Of a stretch of 18,675 bases of DNA, positions 1-8,731 are shown piece by piece; position 1 is the first letter of the stretch, and the number at the start of each line of letters is the position of its first letter. The notes under the pieces were generated by a model that was not told the origin of the DNA, ran no database searches, and saw only the letters and a program-made list of their open reading frames with translations. Both the position numbers and the translations under genes were made by a program. Source of the stretch: JAEUIG01 sp046349775 (GTDB taxonomy: Bacteria; Planctomycetota; Planctomycetia; Planctomycetales; Planctomycetaceae); assembly GCA_046349775.1 (NCBI GenBank), contig JAXMBS010000090.1:1-18675 (forward strand). The letters run 5' to 3'.

Positions 1-42
1 CAGGAGCGTCGCCCTCCCATGACGCTGAATTTGGAGTCTTAA
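1..42 (+). CDS. Possible 3' end of an upstream gene
   Basis: Frame 1 is open from the window edge to a TAA at 40-42 and would end in ...MTLNLES. Only 13 codons are visible, so neither product nor reality can be judged. The stop lies 23 bases before the GTG start of the next gene, a spacing that would fit a shared transcript. Confidence 0.25.
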   Translation, partial: QERRPPMTLNLES

Positions 43-65
43 AGCTGCTTCAATGGATACGAATC

Positions 66-860
66 GTGGCCGCGATTGCGCTGGCGACCGGCGCGGTCGC
101 AACTCTCCAGGCGGCTGAAGAGCCGGACCTGCCGAAGCTCCTCCAGACGTTTACGGACGAGCTCGTGAAAATCACACCCGGCGAAGGCAAATTCCCGGCC
201 GAGCTTGCGATCGGCGAGACGCGAGTTCCGCTGAAGACCGGCTTTGCGATCGCGAAGTACGAGGTCCCGCAGAACCTGTTTGCGGCCGTGATGGGCGAGA
301 ATCCCAGCAAGTGGAAAGGACCGCGCAACTCGGCCGAAATGATGACTTGGAACGAGGCCCGCCAGTTCTGTCGCAAGCTGACGACGCTCTTGCGCGAACG
401 CCAACTGATTGCCGCGAACGACGAAATCCGGCTGCCGACCGAAATCGAATGGGAATACTGCTGCCGCGCCGGGACGACGACCGCGTACAGCTTTGGCGAT
501 GCGGCCCAGGCCGCTGGTGACGAAGGAAAAAAAGCCAGCGTGCTCGACAAATACGGCTGGCACACCGGGAACGCCGCCGGCAACGATCCGCCGGTCGGAG
601 CGCTCAAGCCGAATCCATGGGGCCTGTACGACGTGCATGGCTACCTGTGGGAGTTCTGCAGCGATCCGTGGACGGAATCCGTCTCCTCGAACCCCGCGCC
701 CGCCGACAAAACCGAGCCGCCGGAACAAATCGTCGTTCGCGGCGGCTCGTGGAAAGATCTGTTCGATCAGCTGACCAGCGGCTCACGCCGGAAGTTTGCC
801 GTAACGGGACGCGACGACGCCATCGGCATCCGCTGCGTGTGCGCGCCGATCAAGAACTGA
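66..860 (+). CDS. Exported SUMF1/FGE-sulfatase-domain protein, probably not an active formylglycine generator
   Basis: A 264-residue protein made mainly of one SUMF1-like (formylglycine-generating-enzyme fold) domain. Family landmarks are visible: 'RLPTEIEWEYCCRAG' at about 122-136, 'NPWGLYDVHGYLWEFC' at 183-198, 'VVRGGSW' at 223-229 and the terminal 'GIRCV' at 254-258. In true FGEs a pair of catalytic cysteines follows the RGGSW region; here the following stretch (KDLFDQLTSGSRRKF) has none, so sulfatase activation is unlikely and a binding or structural role is inferred. The N-terminus is hydrophobic (AAIALATGAVATLQA) and looks like a signal peptide cut before AEEPD. From the GTG at 66 it lacks a basic n-region, but the same frame continues upstream without a stop as LLQWIRIV. 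No ATG is available there, so the start may be a CTG at 45 or may have been lost to a sequence error. It is followed by a long non-coding spacer. Confidence 0.8.
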   Translation: MAAIALATGAVATLQAAEEPDLPKLLQTFTDELVKITPGEGKFPAELAIGETRVPLKTGFAIAKYEVPQNLFAAVMGENPSKWKGPRNSAEMMTWNEARQFCRKLTTLLRERQLIAANDEIRLPTEIEWEYCCRAGTTTAYSFGDAAQAAGDEGKKASVLDKYGWHTGNAAGNDPPVGALKPNPWGLYDVHGYLWEFCSDPWTESVSSNPAPADKTEPPEQIVVRGGSWKDLFDQLTSGSRRKFAVTGRDDAIGIRCVCAPIKN

Positions 861-1025
861 CAATTGACGCCGCGGCGCGATCAAACGGCGCACCTTGTCG
901 ACGCCGAAGACGTCACCTTGGCACTTCAGCACGGCGAATGTGATGCGTAACATCAACCGTTGCCGCCAGTTGGGCCATCGCGCGACGTCGCGCAGCGCAA
1001 GCCGTAAGTCGAGTCGCGAAAAAAG

Positions 1026-1034
1026 TTATTCACA
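1026..1034 (+). promoter_or_regulatory. DnaA box upstream of dnaA
   Basis: TTATTCACA is a perfect match to the bacterial DnaA-box consensus TTATNCACA. It lies 327 bases before the dnaA start and about 104 bases upstream of the proposed -35 element. In many bacteria DnaA binds such a site to repress its own gene. No second perfect box was found in the spacer. Confidence 0.7.
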
Positions 1035-1137
1035 GTTTCTGCACACTCGAATGGAGGCGGCCGGTTTTTCCGCGCGCCGTTTGCCGTGGGATTCTTCGTC
1101 GCCAACCATCGTGTTCAGAAATCATGAACGAAATCGT

Positions 1138-1165
1138 TTGACGTGCCCGACCGGGCCGGTAGTAT
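1138..1165 (+). promoter_or_regulatory. Probable sigma70-type promoter for dnaA
   Basis: TTGACG at 1138-1143 (5 of 6 to TTGACA) and TAGTAT at 1160-1165 (4 of 6 to TATAAT) are separated by 16 bases. It points at dnaA and implies an untranslated leader of roughly 190 bases. This is pattern matching only; planctomycete promoter rules are not well fixed. Confidence 0.45.
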
Positions 1166-1360
1166 CGCCGCACTGAGTGAGTCGCCATCCGGGTCGCGGT
1201 GACAGACGATTGACGTCGCCGCACCGAAATCTCCATTGAAGCACGCGGTCCCCTCGGCACTATTCCGCCAGGAGTAGCAACGGAGTGCTTACGCAGCCGC
1301 AGTGATGCGCTTGCGGGCCAGCACACGCGGGAGGGTCTGCGCGCACGGAAGGGTTGCACG

Positions 1361-2752
1361 ATGCTTCCCGACAAGGACCTTGATCATGCCGGCTTGTCGC
1401 GGCAAGCCGCCGAGCTGCTCCAGGCCGCTATTGGCGAACGCCGCTATCGGCACTGGTTCCTCGGCAAGGCGAAACTCGCCGTTCGCGGCGACGAACTCCT
1501 CGTCACGCTCGGCAATCCGTACCTGCTCAACTGGGTGCAGAAGCAGTTTGCCTCTGCGCTGAGCGACGTCGCCCGCCGGCTCCTCGGCAGCGGCGGCCGC
1601 GTCCGACTCGATGTTGCCGCGGGCGACGCTCCGGCACCGGCGGCGCGCGCGATCCGACTGCCGTCGGCCTGCAGAACGACCGAGTCGACGACGTCGCAGC
1701 CAGCTGCGAAATCTCGGCACTACGCCGATCTGCGCCAGTTTATCACCGGCGCCGGCAACGAACTCGCACTGGCGGCTGCCCACCAGGTCGCCGCCGCGCC
1801 CGGCGAGAAGTACAACCCGCTGTACATCTACGGCGGCGTCGGCAGCGGCAAGACCCACCTGCTGGAAGGCATCCATCGCCGCATCCGCAAAGAGTCGCCC
1901 AACCTGCGGCTGCTGTTGCTGACGGCCGAGAACTTCGGCAACTACTTTTCGCAGGCGCTGACGGAGAAATCCCTTCCATCCTTCCGGCAGCGGTTCCGTG
2001 GCGTGGATGTGCTGCTGGTCGACGATATGGATTTCCTGGACGGCAAGAAGGCGTTCCAGGAGGAATTCGTCAATACGCTCAAGAAGCTCGAACGCGAAGG
2101 GCGTCAGGTCGTGATTGCGGCCGACCGCCATCCGCGGCTGCTGACGAAGTCCAGCGACGAGCTGGTGTCGCGGTTGCTGGCCGGCATCGTTTGCCGGATT
2201 GAGGCCCCTGAATTGAGCTGCCGTCGGGCGATCGCCACGCAGCGCGCCCTGGCACTACGACTGAACGCGGACGACGCCGTCCTCGACTTTGTCGCCGAGC
2301 GGTTCACCAACAATGCCCGCGAAATCATCGGCGCGATCAATTGTCTGCAGACGTATCAGACGATGACCGGCAAGCGCGTCGGCCTGACCGCGGCCCGCAC
2401 CGTGCTGTCGAGCCTCGAGCGGGACTGTCTGCGGATCGTGCAGATCGGCGACGTTGAGCAAGCTGTCTGCCGGTTGTTCAAGGTGACGCCCGACGAGCTC
2501 AAATCCGCCTGCCGCGCGCGGGCGCTGGCCCAGCCCCGCATGCTGGCCATGTATCTCTCGCGGCGGATGACGCAGTCGCCGTACAGCGAGATTGGCCGCT
2601 ACTTCGGCGGCCGCGATCATGCGACCGTCATGTCGGCCGAAAAGAAGATCGCCGGACTGATCGAGGCGTCCGCGGAATTGCGCATCGCTGCGGAGAAGCT
2701 GCCCGTCGCCGAGGTGGTCCGTTCGCTCGAACAGCAGATCATGGCCGGCTGA
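1361..2752 (+). CDS. dnaA: Chromosomal replication initiator protein DnaA
   Basis: A 463-residue protein, close to the usual DnaA length, that binds DnaA boxes and opens the replication origin using ATP. Domain I is visible at about 10-70 (RHWFLGKAKL...NPYLLNWVQ). A poorly conserved linker runs to about 115. The AAA+ domain carries Walker A 'GGVGSGKTH' at 158-166 and Walker B 'LLVDDMDFL' at 218-226. 'SRLLAGIVCRIE' at 270-281 corresponds to the arginine-finger box, and 'NNAREIIGAIN' at 317-327 to sensor 2. The C-terminal DNA-binding helix-turn-helix includes 'RMLAMYLSRRMTQ' at 393-405 and the family signature 'GGRDHATV' at 416-423. The ATG start is preceded by GGAAGGG at a suitable distance. 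It has its own long leader with a DnaA box, suggesting autoregulation. Its downstream neighbour is convergent, not dnaN. The AAA+ box VII and sensor regions are more divergent than in most DnaA proteins, but the domain order is complete. Confidence 0.95.
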   Translation: MLPDKDLDHAGLSRQAAELLQAAIGERRYRHWFLGKAKLAVRGDELLVTLGNPYLLNWVQKQFASALSDVARRLLGSGGRVRLDVAAGDAPAPAARAIRLPSACRTTESTTSQPAAKSRHYADLRQFITGAGNELALAAAHQVAAAPGEKYNPLYIYGGVGSGKTHLLEGIHRRIRKESPNLRLLLLTAENFGNYFSQALTEKSLPSFRQRFRGVDVLLVDDMDFLDGKKAFQEEFVNTLKKLEREGRQVVIAADRHPRLLTKSSDELVSRLLAGIVCRIEAPELSCRRAIATQRALALRLNADDAVLDFVAERFTNNAREIIGAINCLQTYQTMTGKRVGLTAARTVLSSLERDCLRIVQIGDVEQAVCRLFKVTPDELKSACRARALAQPRMLAMYLSRRMTQSPYSEIGRYFGGRDHATVMSAEKKIAGLIEASAELRIAAEKLPVAEVVRSLEQQIMAG

Positions 2753-2761
2753 AGAGGCCGG
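2745..2761. terminator. Short hairpin between convergent dnaA and TPR gene (weak)
   Basis: CCGGC at 2745-2749 and GCCGG at 2757-2761 form a 5-bp stem around a 7-base loop that contains the dnaA stop codon, in the 12-base gap between two convergent genes. There is no T-run on either side, so a bidirectional terminator role is only suggested by position. Confidence 0.2.
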
Positions 2762-2764
2762 GGC

Positions 2765-4964
2765 TCAGCGATTCGGGACGATCGACGGCGTCTCGTAATA
2801 GGGCGCGCCGGAATTGAGCGGTGCCGGACGACGGTACGGCGGAACTTGCGACTGTGTCGTGCCGGTCCGCGGTCGATACAACGGCGGCGGCGCGGCAGTT
2901 CCATTCGCGGTTACGCTGCCCCCAGCGGCTCGCTTGACCTGCGGCCGTCGAGGTCCAGGTGCTCGGCCACGGCGTTCCTCCCGCACTCAGCGGCGCGCTG
3001 GAGCGCTCGGCTGTCGGCGCGCCCAGGAACTTCATACCGCGGCGTCGGCATGTTGGCCGACAGCGTACGGCCCTGCCGGCGAGCGACCGTACGTTCGCTC
3101 GACTTGCTCCTGGAACCGTTGATCGAATTGGCGTCGGTCGGCCTCATACCCGGCCAGCGGGTTCTCGGGCGTCGCCGTAGACGGCGCGATCATGAACCCG
3201 GCATGCGGGGGTGCGTTGGCAGCAAATGCCCCCGGAACGGCAGGACTGCTCGCCGGCGCGCCTTGCGGCGCAGGCGCCGCAGGCCGCATCGGAACGCCCT
3301 GGGGAGAGTATTCCATCGTCGCCGGGCTGGTGCTGGACAATTGACGCTCCGGCGGCGAATACAGTCCGCCGTTCCAACCGCTGGCGGCTCCGGGCGAACT
3401 TCGCAAAGGCGCCGGTGCGTTGATCGCCGGCACGTTGACGTTTGGGGCCGATTGTTCGCTGGTCGGTGGCAGCGGCTGGTCCAGTGCGAGCCGTTCCGGT
3501 TCGGCCAGGTTACGATTCGCGGGCGCCCCGGTCCGTCGCGGCATGTGCGCTCGAGGATCAGCAGCGTACGGCGGCTTGCGGCCGCATCGCGCGGTGGAAA
3601 CTGGTTTGTACCAGGCCATGACGGACTCGACGCGCCCTGTAGATGGCTGATCGGGGCAGATTGGTTGACAGGCGGTACCGCCGAGTCGGCGGACGGCGCG
3701 GCATGAGATATGTCACGCCTGAGGAGGTGCGCGTTGGGGCCGGGTTGGTCACGCCCGAGGATGTCGGTGACGGCATCGCCGATTGGGGCACCGCCGCGGG
3801 CGGCTGTTGCGTCGTCGATTCCGGCGGCCAAACGCCGTGGCCAGCGGCGTGTTGCGCTTGACGGCCGTCGGTGTTCCGCCTCCGCTTGCCCAAGCCGGGG
3901 ATGGCGCGCTGGCCGAGGCCTGTGCAATACCGGTAGGCGAATTCGGTGCAACTGCGGGGTTTGTGGTGCCCGGTGGGTTGACCATCATGATCTGTGCATT
4001 CGGGTCGACTCCCGCATACAGCATTGCGTTCGTCTCCTGCGGCTCGATGACCGGCATCGCACTGCTGAACTGCGGCGCCACGTTCGACGGCGCTCCGCTG
4101 ATCGGCGGTGACGCAACCATTGTGGCCTGGTACTGCGGTGCAGACCAAGAGCGAACGGATCGACGCCGACTGGTCCGCCCGTAGGCGCCTGGACGATCAC
4201 TTGGTCCGTCTGCGACGCCGCATTCGCCGGCGGTTGGCCGTACGGCATGGAGCCGCCCCCGTTCGGAACGGTCTGGCCGAGCAGCACCTCGGCGGGCACG
4301 CCGGGGAACAACGGCGTCAGAATCTGCAGCATCTTGTCCGGCGGAAATACGTTCGCGAGCGCCCTGCTGCGCCCGGTCAGATCGCTGCTTTGGCTGCAGA
4401 GAGGACGGCCAGATTCTTCGACACGTTGGCATTGCCCGGATCGATTGCACGGGCTCGCAGCAGGTATTGTTCCGCGAGCGCCAGGCGACCCTGCAGCAGG
4501 TACGAATAACCCAGATCGCCGATGATCACAGCATTTTGAGGATCGGACTGGAGTGCGGCATTGTAATGATGTTCGGCGTCGCCAAAGCGGCCTTCGAGGT
4601 CCGCAATCACGGCCAGCAAATGGTGCGCGCGCGGATGTGCCGGCTGTTGCTGGATGATCGCTTCGGAATACCGTTGAACTTCCGGCCAGCGTGCTGCCTG
4701 CCGTGCCTGTTCCGCACGCTCGAGGAGTTCGGCGATCGGCAGCGATGACGCCTGCGGACGAATCAATTCCCGATTCAGGCCGGAGGCGCGCGGTTCCAAT
4801 TCGCGGTCTCGCGCGGCGTTGAGCGGCGATTCATCAGCGGCCGAGGAGCTTTGCGGCGGCGGTTCGTCGTCGTCCCGGGCACCGCTGCGAGAAAACAACC
4901 GCGACTGCGCACAGCCGACGGCCGCCATCACCAGCATCAGCGCAAACAAACGGAACGATCGCAT
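2765..4964 (-). CDS. TPR lipoprotein with long Pro/Ala/Gln-rich tail (frames broken in this sequence)
   Basis: The start ATG at 4964-4962 gives MRSFRLFALMLVMAAVGCAQ, a lipoprotein signal with the acylated Cys at residue 18 (AVG-C). An acidic/Ser linker follows, then about three tetratricopeptide repeats between residues 80 and 190 (for example AEHHYNAALQSDPQNA, and 'LAEQYLLRARAIDPGN'). The frame closes at 4377, but the protein continues in other frames: 'DKMLQILTPLFPGVP', then 'APQYQATMVASPP', then a low-complexity Pro/Ala/Gln/Ser tail ending 'YYETPSIVPNR' with TGA at 2765. At least six frame changes lie near 4380, 4140, 3835, 3700, 3600 and 3050. Those at 4140 and 3835 are repaired by one extra G or T in a homopolymer. 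Full length would be about 730 residues. A role as an envelope scaffold is inferred from TPRs plus lipidation. AGGAAG precedes the start. The open frame upstream of 4964 (to 5207) is judged non-coding because the lipoprotein signal begins at 4964. Confidence 0.65.
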
Positions 4965-5131
4965 GGCTTCCTGGCCTGCCGTTCGACAACAATCCGAGCT
5001 GCACGTCGTGCGCAGCGGGCCGCCTGCCGGAACGAGTCGGGGTGGCGCTCGTTGCCAGCAGAGGGTGAAACTGGAAAACCGGGGAGGAGAGCTTCGCCCG
5101 CCGGTGGCGGGGCACACATGAAGGGGCGGGG

Positions 5132-5160
5132 AGTATATGGCCCCCCCCCTTGAGTGTCGA
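5132..5160 (-). promoter_or_regulatory. Promoter with a nine-G spacer tract, upstream of the TPR lipoprotein
   Basis: Read on the minus strand, TCGACA (5160-5155) and TATACT (5137-5132) each match the sigma70 consensus at 5 of 6 positions and are exactly 17 bases apart. The spacer contains an uninterrupted run of nine G (5149-5141). Transcription would begin near 5125 and give a leader of about 160 bases before the ATG at 4964. The rest of the 4965-5264 gap holds nothing else recognised. A homopolymer in this position can alter promoter strength by slippage; see findings. Confidence 0.55.
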
Positions 5161-5264
5161 GATGGACCCCCGCCGCACACCCACGTGAAGCCCCTCAAAA
5201 GCCGCAATTCCTGCGGGTTGGCGTCAGGGGGGCGGCAAGTTGGGGTGGACCGGCAGTCTGGCGA

Positions 5265-6047
5265 TCAGGGCATTGCGCTTGTGGGCAGGGCCGGCCCATG
5301 TTCATCGGCGCGCGGGTCGCCCGGCAAATGCAGTTGGTCTCGGTGGAAGTGCAGTTCCGGCAGCGCCGTCAGCAGCGACCGCAGCCCGGCTTCCGTACAC
5401 GTTCCGCCATCGAGATACAAGGATTCCAGCCGCCCCATCCCGTGCAAGTGAATCAGTCCCGCATCAGTCACCGGCACGTCGATCAGATGCAGAAACCTGA
5501 GCGACGGCATCCGGGCAATCTCCTGCAGTCCGTCATCAGTGACGTTCGACGAATGGAACCGCAAAAGTTCCAGCCTCGGAAGGGTTGCCAGCCGTTCCAG
5601 CCCGTGGTCGGTGAACGTCGCCTGTGGCAGGTTGACCGCCGTCAGTCCAACGCACGTCACGATCTGCTCCACCGCCGCATCGTCGACCGGCCCGCCGAGT
5701 TTGAGACGCGCCAGCGCTGGCAACTGCTCCAGTACCGCCAGACTCTGCGTTGCAACCTCGACGTCCTCCAGGTCGAGCACTTCCAGAACCGCGCAGCCCG
5801 TCGCAAGATCCTGCATTTCGACCGCCGTGACACGGCTGTGACGCACACTGATTCGTGTTTCCGTCCGAGCGCGGACCGCGGCGATCTGGTCGTGCCACGC
5901 AGGTTCGGCCGACGGCGCGGTGGCTGCAGGCGCGATCGACGCCGACTTTGTCGCGGGAGAGCGAGGGCCGTTGTCGCACCCGGACGGCACGGAAATCACC
6001 GTCAGCACCATGCACAGCGGCAATACGTACGCTCGACAGTTCAACAT
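5265..6047 (-). CDS. Leucine-rich-repeat lipoprotein
   Basis: From the ATG at 6047 this is a 260-residue protein beginning MLNCRAYVLPLCMVLTVISV, with a lipobox-like VPSGC that puts the acylated cysteine at residue 24. An Ala/Pro/Ser linker follows, then about five to six repeats of 23-25 residues built on 'L..L.L....VTD.GL..L..LP' (for example SSNVTDDGLQEIARMP and 'VPVTDAGLIHLHGM'). This is the LRR subtype common in planctomycetes. The frame is open 30 codons further upstream, but that extension is basic and lacks a signal peptide, so the internal start is preferred. It is intact, in contrast to both of its neighbours. LRR solenoids usually bind proteins, so an envelope recognition or scaffolding role is inferred; the partner is unknown. 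It probably depends on Lgt, encoded in this window, for lipidation. Confidence 0.8.
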   Translation of the reverse strand: MLNCRAYVLPLCMVLTVISVPSGCDNGPRSPATKSASIAPAATAPSAEPAWHDQIAAVRARTETRISVRHSRVTAVEMQDLATGCAVLEVLDLEDVEVATQSLAVLEQLPALARLKLGGPVDDAAVEQIVTCVGLTAVNLPQATFTDHGLERLATLPRLELLRFHSSNVTDDGLQEIARMPSLRFLHLIDVPVTDAGLIHLHGMGRLESLYLDGGTCTEAGLRSLLTALPELHFHRDQLHLPGDPRADEHGPALPTSAMP

Positions 6048-6181
6048 GAGTGCCACTGCAGTATTACAGCGAAGAATTCGGGTTGGGTGGCACCGGTTTG
6101 ACCAGTGCAATTCATACTGGAGCGTAACTCGTCGCACTGGCGCCCGAATCCGAAGCCGGGAACTGCACCAGTCCGATTCTG

Positions 6182-6935
6182 CTACCGAGCACCGCCGATC
6201 GCGTTCGCGATCTCCCTCAATGGCGACAGCCGTGCCACGCCGGCCGTCGCGCCGGCCGCCGTCAACTCCGCGCGCTGCTCGGCGCTAGGAAAACCCGCAC
6301 TGGCAATGATCGGCACGGCGGATTGCCGGCGGCGTTCGATCAGCTGACGCGGCGGCGCGCGGTCCCAGTGGATCAACATCCAGGAGCAGGACCATTGGCT
6401 CCGCATCCGGCGAGCAATTCAGCGCCGCGGTCAGTTCGCGGGCGTAGGCGGCGTCCGGGGACTCGTTAACTCGTAGGGAAGTGGCGACCCAATCCTGCGC
6501 ACGAACGGCCGCGAATACCTCGTCACGCGCCGCCGTGAGCGGCAACGGGGCAGCGGCTCCTGCCAGCAATTCGATCTCTCTCTGTGCCGGCCCGCGAACT
6601 GTTCCACGGAACACACACGGCGTTGGGCCAGAGGCCGCGAGTCCTGCCCGACGATGCGCACCATCGCCCCTGACAACAGATCAGCCGGCCGGTCAGGCAA
6701 CTTTCCACCAGGGCAGTACGAGCGACTTTCGGAAACTCGTCCGGCCAGGACTCGAGCACGATGCGGGAGTCGGCGAGCGCGACGATCTTCCCAGTTGATC
6801 CGTCGCCGGAAGCGGAAATCGCTCAGCGACGATGAAGCCGGTTGGCAATTTCGCCGGCGGCCCCGATCGACAACGACCGCTTCCGATGCGCCGAGGCGTC
6901 CGAGTGCGACGACACGGAATGGTTGCGAACAGCAT
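6182..6935 (-). CDS. Unrecognised protein with a receiver-like C-terminal half (frames broken)
   Basis: The piecewise reading starts at the ATG at 6935, 15 bases after the stop of the zinc-ribbon/CBS gene. It passes through 'FRVVALGRLGASEAVVVD', 'PPAKLPTGFIVAERFPLP', 'KIVALADSRIVLESWPDEF', 'ADLLSGAMVRIVGQDSRPL', 'AQREIELLAGAAAPLPLT' and 'PRQLIERRRQSAVPIIASA', and ends ANAIGGAR with a stop at 6182. About six frame changes occur within 750 bases, near 6915, 6870, 6790, 6690, 6600 and 6370. The last 60-80 residues look like a degenerate response-regulator receiver: 'VLLLDVD' as beta-3, 'VPIIASAG' as beta-4, and 'ARLSP' where an active receiver has its conserved Lys followed by Pro. The N-terminal part matches nothing I recognise. 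Expected intact length is about 245 residues. The product call is low confidence; the existence of a minus-strand gene here rests on coherent fragments and neighbour spacing. Confidence 0.4.
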
Positions 6936-6950
6936 GCGGCTGGTGCCGGT

Positions 6951-7462
6951 TCAGTTGCTGCGAATATCGGCAAACCGCACGGCCAGCAGCCTGAGGAGGT
7001 CACGGATCGAGATGATGCTGACCGGCCGCGCGGTCATCGACGACCGGCAAATGCCGCAGGCCGTGGACCGACATCGTATGCAGGGCGAACGCAATCGAAT
7101 CCGCCGTCCGTAACGTCTCGGGAGTCGCCGTCATGAACTCCGACAGCGGCCGATCGAGCTGGCCGGGAGCCGGGAGCACGCGGTTAAGCACATCGCGCTC
7201 CGTGAAGATGCCGACCAGGTTCCCGCCGTCGGTGACAAGCACAGCCGATATGCTGCTTGTTCATCTCGGCGACGGCGATCCGCACCGCCGATTGCGGAGC
7301 GAAGCTGACCGGCGCCTTGATCGCCAGGACACTCACCGGATGGACCATGATCGAGCCGCTCCATCTCACTGGCGGAGAACTCGAACGGCGCAGTGGCTGA
7401 CCGCATTTGTCACAATGGTCAGCCCCTGTGATGTTTTCGAAGTTGCAGTCGGGACACTTCAT
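6951..7462 (-). CDS. Zinc-ribbon plus tandem CBS-domain protein (frames broken)
   Basis: The ATG at 7462 begins MKCPDCNFENITGADHCDKC, a CxxC-x10-CxxC zinc ribbon (C3, C6, C17, C20). After 'FEFSASEMERLDH' come two CBS domains. The first includes 'SVLAIKAPVSFAPQSAVRIA' and 'LVGIFTERDVLNRVL'. The second includes 'MTATPETLRTADSIAFALHT', 'GLRHLPVVDD' and 'VSIISIRDLLRLLAVRF', ending IRSN with TGA at 6951. CBS pairs typically bind AMP, ATP or SAM and act as energy or redox sensors. Four frame changes (near 7385, 7345, 7245 and 7025) interrupt it; the last is repaired by one additional G in 'GCCGGTC'. The reconstructed length is about 170 residues. It lies directly downstream of korB on the same strand and is a second CBS protein flanking the oxidoreductase genes. 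Function is inferred only from the domains. Confidence 0.65.
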
Positions 7463-7515
7463 GGGGAGGGCTGGCGTCGAAAGGCCAGGGTGAAGGGTTC
7501 ATCGAGCCGCTCGTG

Positions 7516-8600
<1,085 letters not shown>

Positions 8601-8612
8601 GGCTGAGGAAGA

Positions 8613-8682
8613 GATTGCTTATTGCGGATTGCGTGTTTGGAATTTCAAATTTGCGATCTGAAATCCGCAATACGCAATTCAA
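8613..8682. repeat. Palindromic heptad-periodic spacer element between korA and korB
   Basis: An AT-rich island in a GC-rich region. The left arm 8614-8630 and right arm 8662-8678 form a 17-bp inverted repeat with one mismatch around a 31-base loop. Both arms are built from 7-base units (consensus GATTGCG on one side and its complement form AATCCGC/AATACGC on the other), and the loop continues the 7-base period (AATTTCA, AATTTGC). As RNA it would fold into a long hairpin between the korA and korB coding regions, where it could affect transcript processing or stability. Confidence 0.65.
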
Positions 8683-8731
8683 AGGAACTTTCGTAAGGAT
8701 CGGGCAGTGCGTGGATCGACGGTGAATTGCC

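Larger units (their letters stand above)
861..1360. other. 500-bp spacer upstream of dnaA
   Basis: No convincing gene is seen here. Small open frames on both strands lack ribosome binding sites and family features. The spacer holds one consensus DnaA box and one sigma70-like promoter, described separately. There is no cluster of DnaA boxes and no strongly AT-rich unwinding element, so it cannot be called an origin from this sequence alone. Confidence 0.6.

Noticed and set aside
861..1360. Replication origin
   Set aside because: Only one consensus DnaA box and no DNA-unwinding element or box cluster is visible; the evidence supports a regulatory site only.
2846..3706. A 286-codon plus-strand open frame opposite the TPR lipoprotein tail
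   Set aside because: Extremely arginine-rich composition typical of a shadow; the minus strand gives coherent proline-rich fragments ending in a plausible stop.
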